Assembly: GCA_004557905.1 (NCBI GenBank)
Contig: SFFH01000008.1
Location: 51,633-115,632, forward strand
Length of the DNA stretch: 64,000 nt
Reading direction: 5' to 3'
Source of the DNA: Clostridiales bacterium
GTDB taxonomy: Bacteria; Bacillota; Clostridia; Christensenellales; Aristaeellaceae
The notes under the pieces are model-generated. The model was given only the letters and a program-made list of their open reading frames with translations. It had not been told where the DNA came from and made no database searches. The translations under genes were made by a program, and so were the position numbers. Shown here piece after piece: positions 51,831 through 61,100 of the stretch (its first letter is position 1; each line of letters begins with the position of its first letter).

Positions 51831-53074
51831 AGCATTACACGAAGGAAGAAAAATCCTGGATTTTCTACGACTGGGCGAATTCCGCCTTCTCCGCCATCGT
51901 GGCGGCCATCATCCTGCCCGTGTTCTTCAAGTCCATGGCGGAAAGCAGCGGCGTGAGTGCCGTCGATGCGACGGCCTACTGGGGCTATGCCACGTCGCTG
52001 GGCACGCTGATCTGCGCGGTGCTCGCGCCGTTCCTGGGCACGCTGGGCGATTTCAGGGGCATGAAAAAGAAGCTCTTTACCGCCTTCATGCTGCTGGGCG
52101 TCGTCAGCACATTCCTGCTGGCGCTGACCAACAGCTGGCAGGGACTTCTGCTGTTTTACGTGCTGGGCACGCTGGGCTTCTCCGGCTCGTGCATCTACTA
52201 TGACAGTTTCCTGCTGGATGTGACCGACGTCTCCCGCATGGACCGCGTGTCCTCCGTCGGCTACGGCCTGGGCTACATCGGCGGCTCCACGATTCCGCTG
52301 GTCGTCTCCCTTGTGCTCATTCAGTTCGGCTCCGGCTTCGGCATTCCGACGATGCTGGCCACAAAGTTCTCCTTCATCCTCACCGCCGTATGGTGGCTGG
52401 TCTTCACCATCCCCATGCTGCGCCATGTACAGCAGAAACACGCCATTGAGCCTGACCGCGACATGTTCGCGCACACGCTGCGCAACATGAAGGACACGCT
52501 GTCCATGATCGTGAAAAACAGGAGCATCCTCTTCTTCGTCATCGCCTATTTCTTCTACATCGACGGCGTGGGCACGATCATCCATATGGCGACAGTCTTT
52601 GGCTCCTCCTGCGGGCTGGACAGCATGGACCTGATGGTCGTGCTGCTCGTGGTGCAGATCGTGGCGTTCCCGTTTGCCATCCTCTACGGTCGGCTGGCGG
52701 ACAGGTTCGGCTCGCGCAAGATGATCCTCTTCGGCATCGCGACGTACATCGTCGTGTGCATGCTGGGCTTCAACCTCAAGGAGATGAAGGATTTCCTGCT
52801 GCTGGCTGTGCTGGTAGGCACCGCGCAGGGCGGCATCCAGGCGCTCTCCCGCTCGTTCTACGGCAAGCTCGTCCCGGCGGAGCACGCCAGTAAATACTTC
52901 GGCTTCTTCGATGTGTTCGGCAAGTTCTCCGCGGTCATCGGCCCTGCTCTCTTCGGCGTCGTGGCCCAGCTCACCGGCGTGACCAATTACGGCGCGCTGG
53001 CCGTCATGTTCATGTTCATCCTCGGCGGCGCGATCTTCATGTTCCTCGTGCCCAGGAACGCGGAGAAAGCTTAA
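51824..53074 (+). CDS. MFS transporter, UMF1/Atg22-like
   Basis: The 416-residue protein has about twelve membrane segments. The N terminus KEEKSWIFYDWANSAFSAIV is the hallmark of the UMF1 family (related to yeast vacuolar Atg22 amino-acid effluxers). An interior GTAQGGIQALSRSFYGKLVP is also family-typical. The substrate in bacteria is not established. GCAGGAGG precedes the ATG, which overlaps udk. A terminator follows. Confidence 0.88.
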   Translation: MLKHYTKEEKSWIFYDWANSAFSAIVAAIILPVFFKSMAESSGVSAVDATAYWGYATSLGTLICAVLAPFLGTLGDFRGMKKKLFTAFMLLGVVSTFLLALTNSWQGLLLFYVLGTLGFSGSCIYYDSFLLDVTDVSRMDRVSSVGYGLGYIGGSTIPLVVSLVLIQFGSGFGIPTMLATKFSFILTAVWWLVFTIPMLRHVQQKHAIEPDRDMFAHTLRNMKDTLSMIVKNRSILFFVIAYFFYIDGVGTIIHMATVFGSSCGLDSMDLMVVLLVVQIVAFPFAILYGRLADRFGSRKMILFGIATYIVVCMLGFNLKEMKDFLLLAVLVGTAQGGIQALSRSFYGKLVPAEHASKYFGFFDVFGKFSAVIGPALFGVVAQLTGVTNYGALAVMFMFILGGAIFMFLVPRNAEKA

Positions 53075-53122
53075 GCGCTAAACTGTGAGCCTTGGAAATC
53101 TTCATCTCCCAGACTTTCTTTT

Positions 53123-53141
53123 CCGCTTCGCAGCGGTTTTT
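53123..53141 (+). terminator. Terminator after the UMF1 gene
   Basis: CCGCT-TCGC-AGCGG followed by TTTTT. Confidence 0.8.
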
Positions 53142-53152
53142 AGACGCACAGA

Positions 53153-53184
53153 AAAAGGAGACCTGCTCTTGCAGATCTCCTTTT
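53153..53184. terminator. Bidirectional terminator between the UMF1 gene and galE
   Basis: A stem of about 14 bp with one mismatch and loop TCTT has A-rich and T-rich flanks. It can end galE on the minus strand and back up the previous terminator. Confidence 0.75.
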
Positions 53185-53195
53185 CTTCTGTCTGA

Positions 53196-54209
53196 TCAGT
53201 CCTCGTAGCCGTTCGGATTCTGGGTCTGCCAGCGCCAGGAGTCGCGGCACATATCCTCCAGCGTCTTCTCGGCCTCCCAGCCGAGATCCTTCTTCGCCTT
53301 CTTCGGGTCGGCCCAGCACTCGGCAATGTCGCCCGGACGGCGGTCGACGATCTTGTAGGGCACCTTTACGCCGTTGACCTTCTCAAACGCATTGACGATG
53401 TCCAGCACGCTGTAGCCGTGGCCGGTGCCCAGGTTCACGATCTCGGTGCCGGTGTGGGTCATCGCGTAATTCGCGGCGGCGACATGGCCCTTCGCCAGAT
53501 CGACGACGTGGATGTAGTCGCGCACGCCCGTGCCGTCCGGCGTCGGATAGTCGTTGCCGAACACGGACAGGAACTCGCGCTTGCCGGAGGCCACCTGGGT
53601 GATGAACGGCATCAGATTGTTCGGGATGCCGTTGGGCATCTCGCCGATGCGGCCGCTCTCGTGCGCGCCGATTGGATTGAAGTAGCGCAGGAGCACGACG
53701 GACCAGTCCTTGTTCGCCGCGGCGATGTCCGTCAGGATGCGCTCGTTCATGTACTTGGTCCATCCGTACGGATTGGTGCAGCTGGTGGGCATGGTCTCAT
53801 CCAGCGGCATGTGATCCGGAATGCCGTACACCGTCGCGGAGGAACTGAAGATGAAGCGCTTCACGCCGTGCTTCTTCATCGCTTCGCAGACAGTCAGCGT
53901 GCAGTCGAGGTTGTTGCGATAGTATTCCATCGGCTTGGCCACGGACTCGCCGACGGCCTTGTACGCCGCAAAGTGGATGACCGCATCGATCTCGTTTTCG
54001 GCAAAGATCTTGTCCATCGCCGCAAAGTCGCAGCAATCCGCGTTGTAGAACTTCACGGTCTTTCCAGTCAGCTCCTGCACGCGCTCAAGGGACTTCTCGC
54101 TGCTGTTGTAGAGGTTGTCGACGACAACAACGCTGTGGCCCGCGTTGAGCAGCTCCACGCCGGTGTGTGAACCGATAAAGCCGGCACCGCCAGTCAGAAG
54201 AATGTTCAT
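53196..54209 (-). CDS. galE: UDP-glucose 4-epimerase
   Basis: The 337-residue enzyme interconverts UDP-glucose and UDP-galactose. The NAD-binding [10 protein letters not shown], the catalytic Tyr-Lys pair in [11 protein letters not shown] and the SSSATVYG motif are present. GGAGA lies upstream. It has its own promoter, inside the end of the upstream cyclase gene. It supplies UDP-galactose for surface glycans or takes part in galactose use; no other Leloir gene is near. Confidence 0.96.
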   Translation of the reverse strand: MNILLTGGAGFIGSHTGVELLNAGHSVVVVDNLYNSSEKSLERVQELTGKTVKFYNADCCDFAAMDKIFAENEIDAVIHFAAYKAVGESVAKPMEYYRNNLDCTLTVCEAMKKHGVKRFIFSSSATVYGIPDHMPLDETMPTSCTNPYGWTKYMNERILTDIAAANKDWSVVLLRYFNPIGAHESGRIGEMPNGIPNNLMPFITQVASGKREFLSVFGNDYPTPDGTGVRDYIHVVDLAKGHVAAANYAMTHTGTEIVNLGTGHGYSVLDIVNAFEKVNGVKVPYKIVDRRPGDIAECWADPKKAKKDLGWEAEKTLEDMCRDSWRWQTQNPNGYED

Positions 54210-54254
54210 GGGATGATTCTCCTCTCTTCTCGCGCGAAAGTATGATTTTTGTAT

Positions 54255-54283
54255 ATTATACCACCGGTTTTCCCCTGTGGCAA
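54255..54283 (-). promoter_or_regulatory. Putative galE promoter
   Basis: On the minus strand TTGCCA (54283-54278) and TATAAT (54260-54255) with a 17-base spacer, directly after the end of the cyclase gene. Confidence 0.7.
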
Positions 54284-54287
54284 TCCA

Positions 54288-54911
54288 TTATTCCTCGATG
54301 AGCACCGCACGGCACGGCGCGCCGTTTTCACCCGTCAGGGACAGCGGAAGCGCGCTGAGGAAGTAGTGCTCTCCCGTCGCCTTCTCAAGGAGCAGACCCT
54401 CCAGAATCGCCACGCCGGCGCCCAGCAGCGTCCTGTGAATTTCTCCGTCGCAGATTTCCATGTTTTCCACCGTCGGAGAGTCGATGCCCACCAGCCTGAC
54501 ATGCTGCTGCGCCAGATACTGGGCTGCGCGCATGCTCAGCACGGCCGGATTGAAATGGCCGTTCCTGGGTCTGTACTCGCCCTTGGGATCGGTGCGCAGC
54601 AGGATGCGCTCGCCCTCGGCGACCTGGCAGTCAATGAGCATCTTTTCCGTGATGACCTGCGCGGCAAACGTGAGCACGCGGCAGGGACCGATGAAGCATT
54701 CCAGCGGCATGCTTTCGATCGTCGCGCCGCCGGGAATCATGTGCAGCGGGGCGTCGACATGCGTGCCGCAGTGGCTGCCGATGGTCAACTCGCTGACCTC
54801 GCACATGTCGCCCTGCTTAAAGCTGGCGCTCACCTGGCTGTGAAAGCGTGGGTCTCCGGGATAGACGGTCATGTCCGAGCGGATTTCCTGAGAAATATCG
54901 ATGATCTTCAT
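54288..54911 (-). CDS. Cyclase family protein (kynurenine formamidase-like)
   Basis: The 207-residue protein has the metal-binding motif HCGTHVDAPLH characteristic of the cyclase/formamidase (KynB-like) family, together with DISQEIRSDMTVYPGDP near the N terminus. Members hydrolyse formylkynurenine or related amides, but many have unknown substrates, and no tryptophan-degradation gene is near. ATG 54911 is two bases after the stop of the VanY-like gene; GGAAAG serves as ribosome site. Confidence 0.88.
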   Translation of the reverse strand: MKIIDISQEIRSDMTVYPGDPRFHSQVSASFKQGDMCEVSELTIGSHCGTHVDAPLHMIPGGATIESMPLECFIGPCRVLTFAAQVITEKMLIDCQVAEGERILLRTDPKGEYRPRNGHFNPAVLSMRAAQYLAQQHVRLVGIDSPTVENMEICDGEIHRTLLGAGVAILEGLLLEKATGEHYFLSALPLSLTGENGAPCRAVLIEE

Positions 54912-54913
54912 GT

Positions 54914-55687
54914 TTATCTTTCCGCAGCCTCGTACTCGGCCACGGCCTCCTTCCATTCTCGTGTAAATTCTTCGAGACAGAGGTTGTTGTCCCGCATGTA
55001 CTGCGCCACCTGCACGCCGACATAGCGCAGGTGCCACGGCTCGTAGGTGATGCCGGTGATGTCCTGCTTGTCCTTCTGGTAGCGGATGATGAAGCCATAA
55101 TCCCAGCAGTGTTCCGCCAGCCACTTGCCCTGCTTGGTCTCGCCGAACGCCATCGTGAACTTCTTTCCGATACCGGCCTTGTTGATCACGTCGATGCCCA
55201 GCCCCGTCTGATGATCCGAAGAGCCGGGATACGCGACCACGCCGTCATCCTTGCCGTTGTTTTTCTCGAGGCGGTTGTAGTACATCGTCTTCTGCGTGCG
55301 GTAGCTGCGGTATCCGGAATGCGCATACAGATAGATGCCGTCCGCCTGCGCCGCGTCAAACAGCGCGCAGAGCGCATCTGCCGCCGTCTGGCGCATCTGA
55401 ATCGGCGTGCTGCTGATCTTCCGGCAGGAAAGATCCTTGACCAGATCATCCGGAACAAAGCTTTCGTTAAGCAGGCTCTCCCGGTTGGCCAGCACGATGT
55501 AGTCGCTGGTCGTGAGCAGCTCATAGGAAATCGGATATGTCCATTCCTTCTGCGGCGCTTCCTCTTCATAGGCCTGCGCTTCCTCGATATCGCCCAGTGC
55601 GGAAAGGTCCAGCATCTCCGCCATGCAGGGTGACGCAAGCAGCGTCATGCACGCCAGAAAAAGCCCTGCTTTATGGATTCGATTCAT
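54914..55687 (-). CDS. Exported VanY-like D,D-carboxypeptidase
   Basis: The 257-residue protein begins with a signal peptide (about 23 residues) and contains the peptidase M15B motifs SGYRSYRTQ, SSDHQTGLGIDV (zinc His and Asp) and EPWHLRYVG (second zinc His). These enzymes cut the terminal D-alanine from peptidoglycan stem peptides. A short acidic spacer precedes the domain. Its start lies within the last codons of a second M15B gene upstream, so the two are co-translated. Confidence 0.9.
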   Translation of the reverse strand: MNRIHKAGLFLACMTLLASPCMAEMLDLSALGDIEEAQAYEEEAPQKEWTYPISYELLTTSDYIVLANRESLLNESFVPDDLVKDLSCRKISSTPIQMRQTAADALCALFDAAQADGIYLYAHSGYRSYRTQKTMYYNRLEKNNGKDDGVVAYPGSSDHQTGLGIDVINKAGIGKKFTMAFGETKQGKWLAEHCWDYGFIIRYQKDKQDITGITYEPWHLRYVGVQVAQYMRDNNLCLEEFTREWKEAVAEYEAAER

Positions 55688-56381
55688 CGGTCGTTTTTCC
55701 TCCTTCTTCCAGGAACTTTACGCGGTCTCCGCGCACCATCAGGATGTATTCCTCGAGCGTGATGTCCTTCTCGTGAATCTCTGCCGCGGCCTTCCTGCCG
55801 ACGTAGCGGATGTGCCACGGCTCGTAGATATAGCCGGTGATGTTCGTCTTGCCCTTGGGATAGCGGAGAATGAAGCCGTATTCATGGCAGTGCGCCGCGA
55901 GCCACATGCCCTCCGGCGTCTCGCCGAAGTCCTCCACCAGGCCGCTGCCCAGTGAGGACAGGCCCTCCACGTCCATGGCCAGGCCCGTCTGATGCTCGGA
56001 ATAGCCCGGCTTAGCGACGCTGGCGTTGGCCGCCTTCTCGTTCATCGTCTCCAGCTTGCGCTCAAAAATCGCTTTCTGCGTGGAATAGCTGCGAAAGCCG
56101 CTGGTCGCAAACAGCGTGATGCCGTCCTCCTGCGCGCCTTCAAACAGCGCCTCCAGCGCTGCCGCAGCCTCCGGCTGCATGTAGATATTCTCTGAGAGCG
56201 CTTCTCTGGTCGGCGTCACGTTTGGCTTGACCAGCGTGACAGGCACGGCAGGCGCACGGTTGGTTTTGTTGACCAGAATGAGCGTATCCGTCGGATCCTG
56301 GTGCGGCATGACGAATGCCCATGATTCAAACATCATCGCCGCACCGACTGCCAGCGCCGCGATCGCCCGCATTGCAAGCAT
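55671..56381 (-). CDS. Second exported VanY-like D,D-carboxypeptidase
   Basis: The 236-residue paralogue has an N-terminal hydrophobic signal or anchor, then SGFRSYSTQKAIF, YSEHQTGLAMDV and EPWHIRYVG, the same zinc and catalytic pattern. It overlaps the next gene by 17 bases. Similarity to the neighbour over the whole domain points to tandem duplication followed by clear divergence. No vanR/S or vanX gene is near, so routine wall trimming is likelier than glycopeptide resistance. Confidence 0.9.
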   Translation of the reverse strand: MLAMRAIAALAVGAAMMFESWAFVMPHQDPTDTLILVNKTNRAPAVPVTLVKPNVTPTREALSENIYMQPEAAAALEALFEGAQEDGITLFATSGFRSYSTQKAIFERKLETMNEKAANASVAKPGYSEHQTGLAMDVEGLSSLGSGLVEDFGETPEGMWLAAHCHEYGFILRYPKGKTNITGYIYEPWHIRYVGRKAAAEIHEKDITLEEYILMVRGDRVKFLEEGGKTTDESNP

Positions 56382-56425
56382 GATCTTGTATTCCTTTCCT
56401 CTGCTATGTTCTGCGATGAACCGGT

Positions 56426-58198
56426 TTATTCGAGCCAGGTGAGCGCGTCCTCCCCCAGCCTCGCGGCCAGGCGGCCATACAGCGCATCATCCGCCATCGC
56501 CTCGATCACCGCGCCGGAATCGGTGTATTCCTCGGAAAGCACGCTGCCGCTGCTGTGGAGCATCGACGTGAGCGCGCCCTGCGCATACGGAATCTGCACG
56601 CGCAGCCTGCGCTGCACGCCGCGAATCCGGCGCTTTACCTCCTCAAGCAACGCCTCGACGCCCTCGCCGGTCTTCGCACTGATGAAGAACGCACCCGGCC
56701 ACTCGGGCCTGTTTTCCAGCAGATCGACCTTGTTGACCACGTCGATCATCGGGCGGTCCTGCGCGCCGAGGGAGGAAAGCACCTCCAGCACGACGTCGTG
56801 CTGATGGAGCATCTCCTCGGATGCGCCGTCGGAGACGATGAGCAGGATATCCGCCAGCAGCGCCTCCTCCAGCGTCGAGCGGAACGCATCCACCAGCGCA
56901 TGCGGCAGCTTGCTGATGAAGCCGACCGTATCGACCAGCAGGAACTCCCCGCCGCTGGGGAGCTTCACCGTGCGCACGACGGGATCAAGCGTCGCAAAGA
57001 GCTTGTCCTCCGCCAGCACGTTCGCATCGCTGAGCGCGTTGAGCAGCGTGGATTTGCCCGCATTGGTATAGCCCACCAGTGCGACAACCGGCACGCGGTT
57101 CTTCTCCCGGCGTGAACGGCGCAGGCTGCGCTGATCCTCCAACTCTTTGATTTCCCGGCGCAGGTCGCTCATGCGCCTGCGGATGCGCCGCCTGTCCATC
57201 TCCAGGCGCGTTTCACCCGGGCCCCGGGTGCCGATGCCGCCGCCCAGACGGGACATGGACACGCCGTGACCCATCAGGCGCGGAAGCTGATACGCCATCT
57301 GCGCCAGCTCCACCTGCAGCCGTCCCTCGCGCGACTGTGCGCGCTGAGCAAAGATGTCCAGAATCAGCGTCGTGCGGTCGAGCACCTTCACGCCGCGCAG
57401 CACGTCCTCCAGATTCCGCGTCTGCACGCCGGAAAGCTCGTCGTCAAAGATGACGATGTCCGCGTCCTTCGCCTGGCAGTCGAGCGCCAGCTCTTCGGCC
57501 TTGCCGCTGCCGATGTAGGTCGCCGTATCCGGGCGCGTCTTCTTTTGCAGCATGGCGCCTACGACGATTGCACCCGCCGTGTCCGCCAGACGCGCAAGCT
57601 CCTCCAGCGAGCGCTCGCTGTCCAGGCCCACCAGATATGCGCGCTCCTTTTCCTCCTGCGTGCCATTGCCGGCACCGATGAGCACCTCCTGATCCGCGCG
57701 CTCAATCGCGTCCATCCAGGCGCGCTGTGGGATCTTTTTGACCGGCACGATCTCCGTCAGGAAGACCTTGTTCACGCCGCCGACCACCTCGCCCAGGAAC
57801 GCCGCCTGCACGCCGGTCGCCCGTCCGTCCTTCGCGCCGACGGCCGCCATCGCGTCAAAGTGCATCGAGCGCAGCGAGCTGATGTCCACATCCGAAAGCT
57901 GCGGATTTCCGCCCGGATGCGTGTGAATGCAGCGGATCATGCTCAGCCGGCGCGTGTTGCGGCGCAGGTGCATGTCCTTGAGGTCCACGCTGTTCAGGCC
58001 GCCGATGGTGATGTCCAGAATCGCGCCGCTGCGCGAGACATAGATGCTGATTTCACGGTTGATCGCGCAGGTAAATGCCGCCAGCACATCCAGCAGCTCC
58101 GGCGGCGCGAAAACCTCGCCGGTCAGGTCAAGGTCATACAGCGTTTCCAGCTGCGCCAGCACGGAATCACGGATGCCTTCTTTGTTGCCATAGATCAT
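56426..58198 (-). CDS. hflX: GTPase HflX with RadC-like N-terminal domain
   Basis: The 590-residue protein rescues or splits ribosomes in other bacteria. From about residue 200 it is a standard HflX: GSGKAEELAL, GGIGTRGPGETRLEMDRR, the P-loop GYTNAGKST and the G3 DTVGFISKLPH. The first 190 residues are extra compared with E. coli HflX and contain HTHPGGNPQLSDVD at 92-105, which aligns with the HxHPxGxPxxSxxD metal motif of RadC/JAMM domains. ATG 58198 was chosen because earlier in-frame codons run into the iscS end. It lies 20 bases after the cysteine desulfurase gene. Confidence 0.93.
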   Translation of the reverse strand: MIYGNKEGIRDSVLAQLETLYDLDLTGEVFAPPELLDVLAAFTCAINREISIYVSRSGAILDITIGGLNSVDLKDMHLRRNTRRLSMIRCIHTHPGGNPQLSDVDISSLRSMHFDAMAAVGAKDGRATGVQAAFLGEVVGGVNKVFLTEIVPVKKIPQRAWMDAIERADQEVLIGAGNGTQEEKERAYLVGLDSERSLEELARLADTAGAIVVGAMLQKKTRPDTATYIGSGKAEELALDCQAKDADIVIFDDELSGVQTRNLEDVLRGVKVLDRTTLILDIFAQRAQSREGRLQVELAQMAYQLPRLMGHGVSMSRLGGGIGTRGPGETRLEMDRRRIRRRMSDLRREIKELEDQRSLRRSRREKNRVPVVALVGYTNAGKSTLLNALSDANVLAEDKLFATLDPVVRTVKLPSGGEFLLVDTVGFISKLPHALVDAFRSTLEEALLADILLIVSDGASEEMLHQHDVVLEVLSSLGAQDRPMIDVVNKVDLLENRPEWPGAFFISAKTGEGVEALLEEVKRRIRGVQRRLRVQIPYAQGALTSMLHSSGSVLSEEYTDSGAVIEAMADDALYGRLAARLGEDALTWLE

Positions 58199-58218
58199 GG
58201 TTTGCGTCCATTCTCCTT

Positions 58219-59334
58219 CTATCGTTTCAGAATCCGCCGCAGTGCGTCCGCGACGGCGGCCATCTCCTCTTCCGTATTCTCTTCCCCGATGGAGAAGCGG
58301 ATATCCGCCTGTCGCTCGCCTGCAATGCCCATCGCCGTGACGACGTGCGAGCGCTCCGCCGAGCCGGAAGTGCATGCGCTGCCCGACGATACGGCGATGC
58401 CCGCCATGTCCATCTGCATGAGCAGCGGCATGGGATTTGCATCCTCAATCGTCACATGCAGATGGCCGGGCAGCCGGTTTTCCCGGTCACCGTTCACGCG
58501 CACGCCGGGAATGGCCAGCAGCTTTTCTTCCAGCATATCGCGCAGCCGTGAGACGCGCGCCGCCGTCTGCGTCATGCTCTGCACAGCCATCGAAATCGCC
58601 CTGCCCATGCCGACGATGGCCGGCGTGTTTTCCGTGCCTGCGCGCAGGCCCCGTTCCTGTGCGCCGCCGTAGACCAGATTCTCGATTCGCATGCCGCTGC
58701 GCACGATCAGCGCGCCGATTCCCTTCGGCCCGCCAAACTTATGCGCGGACATAGACAGCAGATCCACGTTCAGCCGTCCCAGCTCCACAGGGATATGGCC
58801 GACCGCCTGCACCGCGTCGGTGTGCATCAGCACGCCATGTGCGTGCGCAATCTCTCCGAGCGCTGCAATCGGCTCAATCGTGCCGACCTCGTTGTTTGCC
58901 AGCATGACGGACGCAAGCAGCGTATCCGGCCGAATCGCCCGCGCAAAGGCCTCCGGCGAAACGCGCCCCAGCTCGTCCACGTCCAGATAAGTCATCTCGC
59001 AGCCCCGCCGCTCCAGCGCCGCACAGGCATGCAGCACGGCGTGATGCTCGATTTTCGTGGTGATGATATGCCTTTTTTCCGGATGGGCAGAAGCTACGCC
59101 CAGCAGCGCCCAGCTGTCCGCCTCGCTGCCGCCTGAGGTGAAATAAACCTCGCTGCGCGCTGCACCGACGGCGCGGGCCACCTCGCCGCGAGCCGTGTCG
59201 ATCGCCTGGCGCGCATCCCGCGCAAGCCGATAGCCGCCGCTGGCGTTGCCGTAGGACGCGGAGAAATACGGCAGCATCGCCGCCAGGACGTCATCCCTGA
59301 CCGGCGTCGTCGCCGCATGATCCAGATATATCAC
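58219..59334 (-). CDS. Cysteine desulfurase (NifS/IscS type)
   Basis: The 371-residue PLP enzyme takes sulfur from cysteine for iron-sulfur clusters or thiolated tRNA. It shows YLDHAATTP at the N terminus, the PLP lysine in SAHKFGGPKG and the active cysteine in SSGSACTSGS. The start is a GTG at 59334 with GGCGGAG upstream. No iscU or mnmA is adjacent. Sulfur supply would match the heavily iron-sulfur-loaded Rnf complex nearby. Confidence 0.93.
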   Translation of the reverse strand: MIYLDHAATTPVRDDVLAAMLPYFSASYGNASGGYRLARDARQAIDTARGEVARAVGAARSEVYFTSGGSEADSWALLGVASAHPEKRHIITTKIEHHAVLHACAALERRGCEMTYLDVDELGRVSPEAFARAIRPDTLLASVMLANNEVGTIEPIAALGEIAHAHGVLMHTDAVQAVGHIPVELGRLNVDLLSMSAHKFGGPKGIGALIVRSGMRIENLVYGGAQERGLRAGTENTPAIVGMGRAISMAVQSMTQTAARVSRLRDMLEEKLLAIPGVRVNGDRENRLPGHLHVTIEDANPMPLLMQMDMAGIAVSSGSACTSGSAERSHVVTAMGIAGERQADIRFSIGEENTEEEMAAVADALRRILKR

Positions 59335-59433
59335 ATTCTCCGCCTCGATTCTGCAAAAATCCGTACATGATCAGTTTACCTGCTGCGCTGGCATGTGTCA
59401 ACCATAAACTTCCCGGCACATCCCATCACGCAG

Positions 59434-59466
59434 AAAAGCGTACCGGCTGTCATCCGATACGCTTTT
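59434..59466 (-). terminator. Terminator after glyA
   Basis: AAAAGCGTA (59434-59442) pairs with TACGCTTTT (59458-59466), with an inner CGG/CCG; A and T runs are part of the stem. Confidence 0.75.
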
Positions 59467-59473
59467 GTACAGT

Positions 59474-60727
59474 TTATTCGTTCACACAGCCCTCATACAG
59501 CGGGAAGCGCGCGCACAGCGCAAGCACTTCCTGCCTGACCTCCTCCGTGGCCGCTTCGCCCTCGCGAATCATTCTGGCGATCAACTGCGCGATCTTCACC
59601 ATCTCCGGCTCCTTCATGCCGCGGGTGGTCACCGCCGGGGTGCCGATGCGCACGCCGCTGGTGACAAACGGGCTGAGCGTCTCCTTCGGAATGGTGTTCT
59701 TGTTGACCGTGATGTTCGCCTGACCCAGCAGCGTCTCCAACGCTTTGCCGGTCACGCCGGTGCCGGTCAGATCCAGCAGCATCAGATGGTTGTCCGTGCC
59801 GCCGGAGACGAGGCGGATGCCCTGCCTGGTGAATTCCTCGGCCATGGCCTTCGCGTTGAGCACGATCTGGTGCTGATACTGCTTGAACTCGTCGCTCAGC
59901 GCTTCCTTGAAGCAGACCGCCTTGCCCGCGATCACGTGCTCCAGCGGGCCGCCCTGCGTACCCGGGAAGATCGCCTTGTCAATCGCCTTCGCGTACTGCT
60001 CCTTGCACAGGATCATGCCGCCGCGCGGACCGCGCAGCGTCTTGTGCGTCGTCGTCGTGACGAAATCGGCATACGGCACCGGGCTCGGATGCTCGCCCGC
60101 GGCAACCAGACCGGCGATATGTGCCATATCGACCATCAGCAGGCAGCCGGCCTTGTCCGCGATCTCGCGCAGGCGGGCAAAATCAATCACGCGCGGATAC
60201 GCGGAGGCGCCCGCCACGATCATCTTCGGCCTGACCTCAAGCGCCTGCTTCTCCAGCGCGTCGTAATCGATGACCTCCTCATCCTCCGTCACGCCGTAAG
60301 CGACAAAGTTGAAGTACTTGCCGGACATATTCACCGGGCTGCCGTGCGTCAGATGGCCGCCGTGGGACAGGTTCATGCCCATGACCGTATCACCGGGATT
60401 GAGCATGGCAAAGTACACTGCCATGTTGGCCTGTGCGCCGGAATGCGGCTGAACGTTGGCATGCTCCGCACCGAAGAGCTGTTTGGCGCGGTCTCGCGCG
60501 AGGTTCTCCACCACGTCGACATACTGGCAGCCGCCGTAGTAACGCTTGCCAGGATAGCCCTCGGCATACTTGTTGGTCAGATGGGAGCCCATCGCCGCCA
60601 GCACCGCGTCACTGACGAAGTTTTCGGAGGCAATCAGCTCAATATGCTCACGCTGGCGCTTGAGCTCGTCGCGCATTGCGGCGCAGAGCTCGGGATCCGC
60701 CGCCTGAATGGACTTGAAATCAATCAT
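59474..60727 (-). CDS. glyA: Serine hydroxymethyltransferase
   Basis: The 417-residue PLP enzyme interconverts serine and glycine and feeds one-carbon units to folate. The PLP-lysine motif [14 protein letters not shown] and the N-terminal [11 protein letters not shown] are diagnostic. ATG 60727 gives the usual length; an upstream in-frame ATG would lie in the promoter. It supplies one-carbon units needed by purine synthesis, although it is not linked to the pur genes. Confidence 0.97.
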   Translation of the reverse strand: MIDFKSIQAADPELCAAMRDELKRQREHIELIASENFVSDAVLAAMGSHLTNKYAEGYPGKRYYGGCQYVDVVENLARDRAKQLFGAEHANVQPHSGAQANMAVYFAMLNPGDTVMGMNLSHGGHLTHGSPVNMSGKYFNFVAYGVTEDEEVIDYDALEKQALEVRPKMIVAGASAYPRVIDFARLREIADKAGCLLMVDMAHIAGLVAAGEHPSPVPYADFVTTTTHKTLRGPRGGMILCKEQYAKAIDKAIFPGTQGGPLEHVIAGKAVCFKEALSDEFKQYQHQIVLNAKAMAEEFTRQGIRLVSGGTDNHLMLLDLTGTGVTGKALETLLGQANITVNKNTIPKETLSPFVTSGVRIGTPAVTTRGMKEPEMVKIAQLIARMIREGEAATEEVRQEVLALCARFPLYEGCVNE

Positions 60728-60758
60728 GATAGGCACCGCCTTATTCGTATTTTGTTTC

Positions 60759-60787
60759 ATTATACTCACAAATGCCCCATAAATCAA
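60759..60787 (-). promoter_or_regulatory. Putative glyA promoter
   Basis: On the minus strand TTGATT (60787-60782) and TATAAT (60764-60759) with a 17-base spacer. Confidence 0.7.
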
Positions 60788-60864
60788 GCGCGCAGCAAAA
60801 ATGCGCGCGATACGCATACCGATTTATGCAGCAAAGCGCGCCAACCAGGCTTTTGTCAATACGA

Positions 60865-61050
60865 TTTCACGTCGGGCCTGTTTCAAGCATCGTTGGCGGA
60901 ATCGCAATAGTCGCCTTCGGCTCCGCTGCGATTCTTGCCTTTCAGGCTTCGCATACGGGGAACGTTGGGCTGCCGCCCAAACCTGCTTGGGGATTTCATC
61001 CCCAAACCCCTTCTTCGCTTCGCGTTTATGGCTCGTTTTTTCTAAAAACC
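60865..61050. repeat. Structured intergenic element, probably a dispersed repeat
   Basis: This non-coding stretch between glyA and rnfB is packed with palindromes: GAATCGCA/TGCGATTC at 60899-60906 and 60927-60934, TTGGGC/GCCCAA at 60965-60980, and TTGGGGAT/ATCCCCAA at 60987-61005. The composition and serial hairpins look like the palindromic intergenic repeats of Clostridia genomes. No second copy lies in this window, so the repeat status is an inference. Confidence 0.5.
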
Positions 61051-61054
61051 GTAT

Positions 61055-61080
61055 AAAAAGAAGGAACGCCGAAGCGTTCC
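61055..61080 (-). terminator. Terminator of the rnf operon
   Basis: On the minus strand GGAACGC-TTCG-GCGTTCC is followed by TTCTTTTT, a compact terminator 20 bases after rnfB. Confidence 0.85.
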
Positions 61081-61100
61081 CCCTTCTTATACGATTGACA

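Noticed and set aside
54914..56381. Vancomycin-resistance cluster because of two VanY-like genes.
   Set aside because: No vanH, ligase, vanX or vanRS gene is adjacent; the proteins fit general M15B carboxypeptidases.
60772..61056. A 94-codon plus-strand frame over the intergenic element next to rnfB.
   Set aside because: It has no ribosome binding site, crosses the glyA promoter and several palindromes, and resembles no protein; the DNA is better explained as structured repeat.
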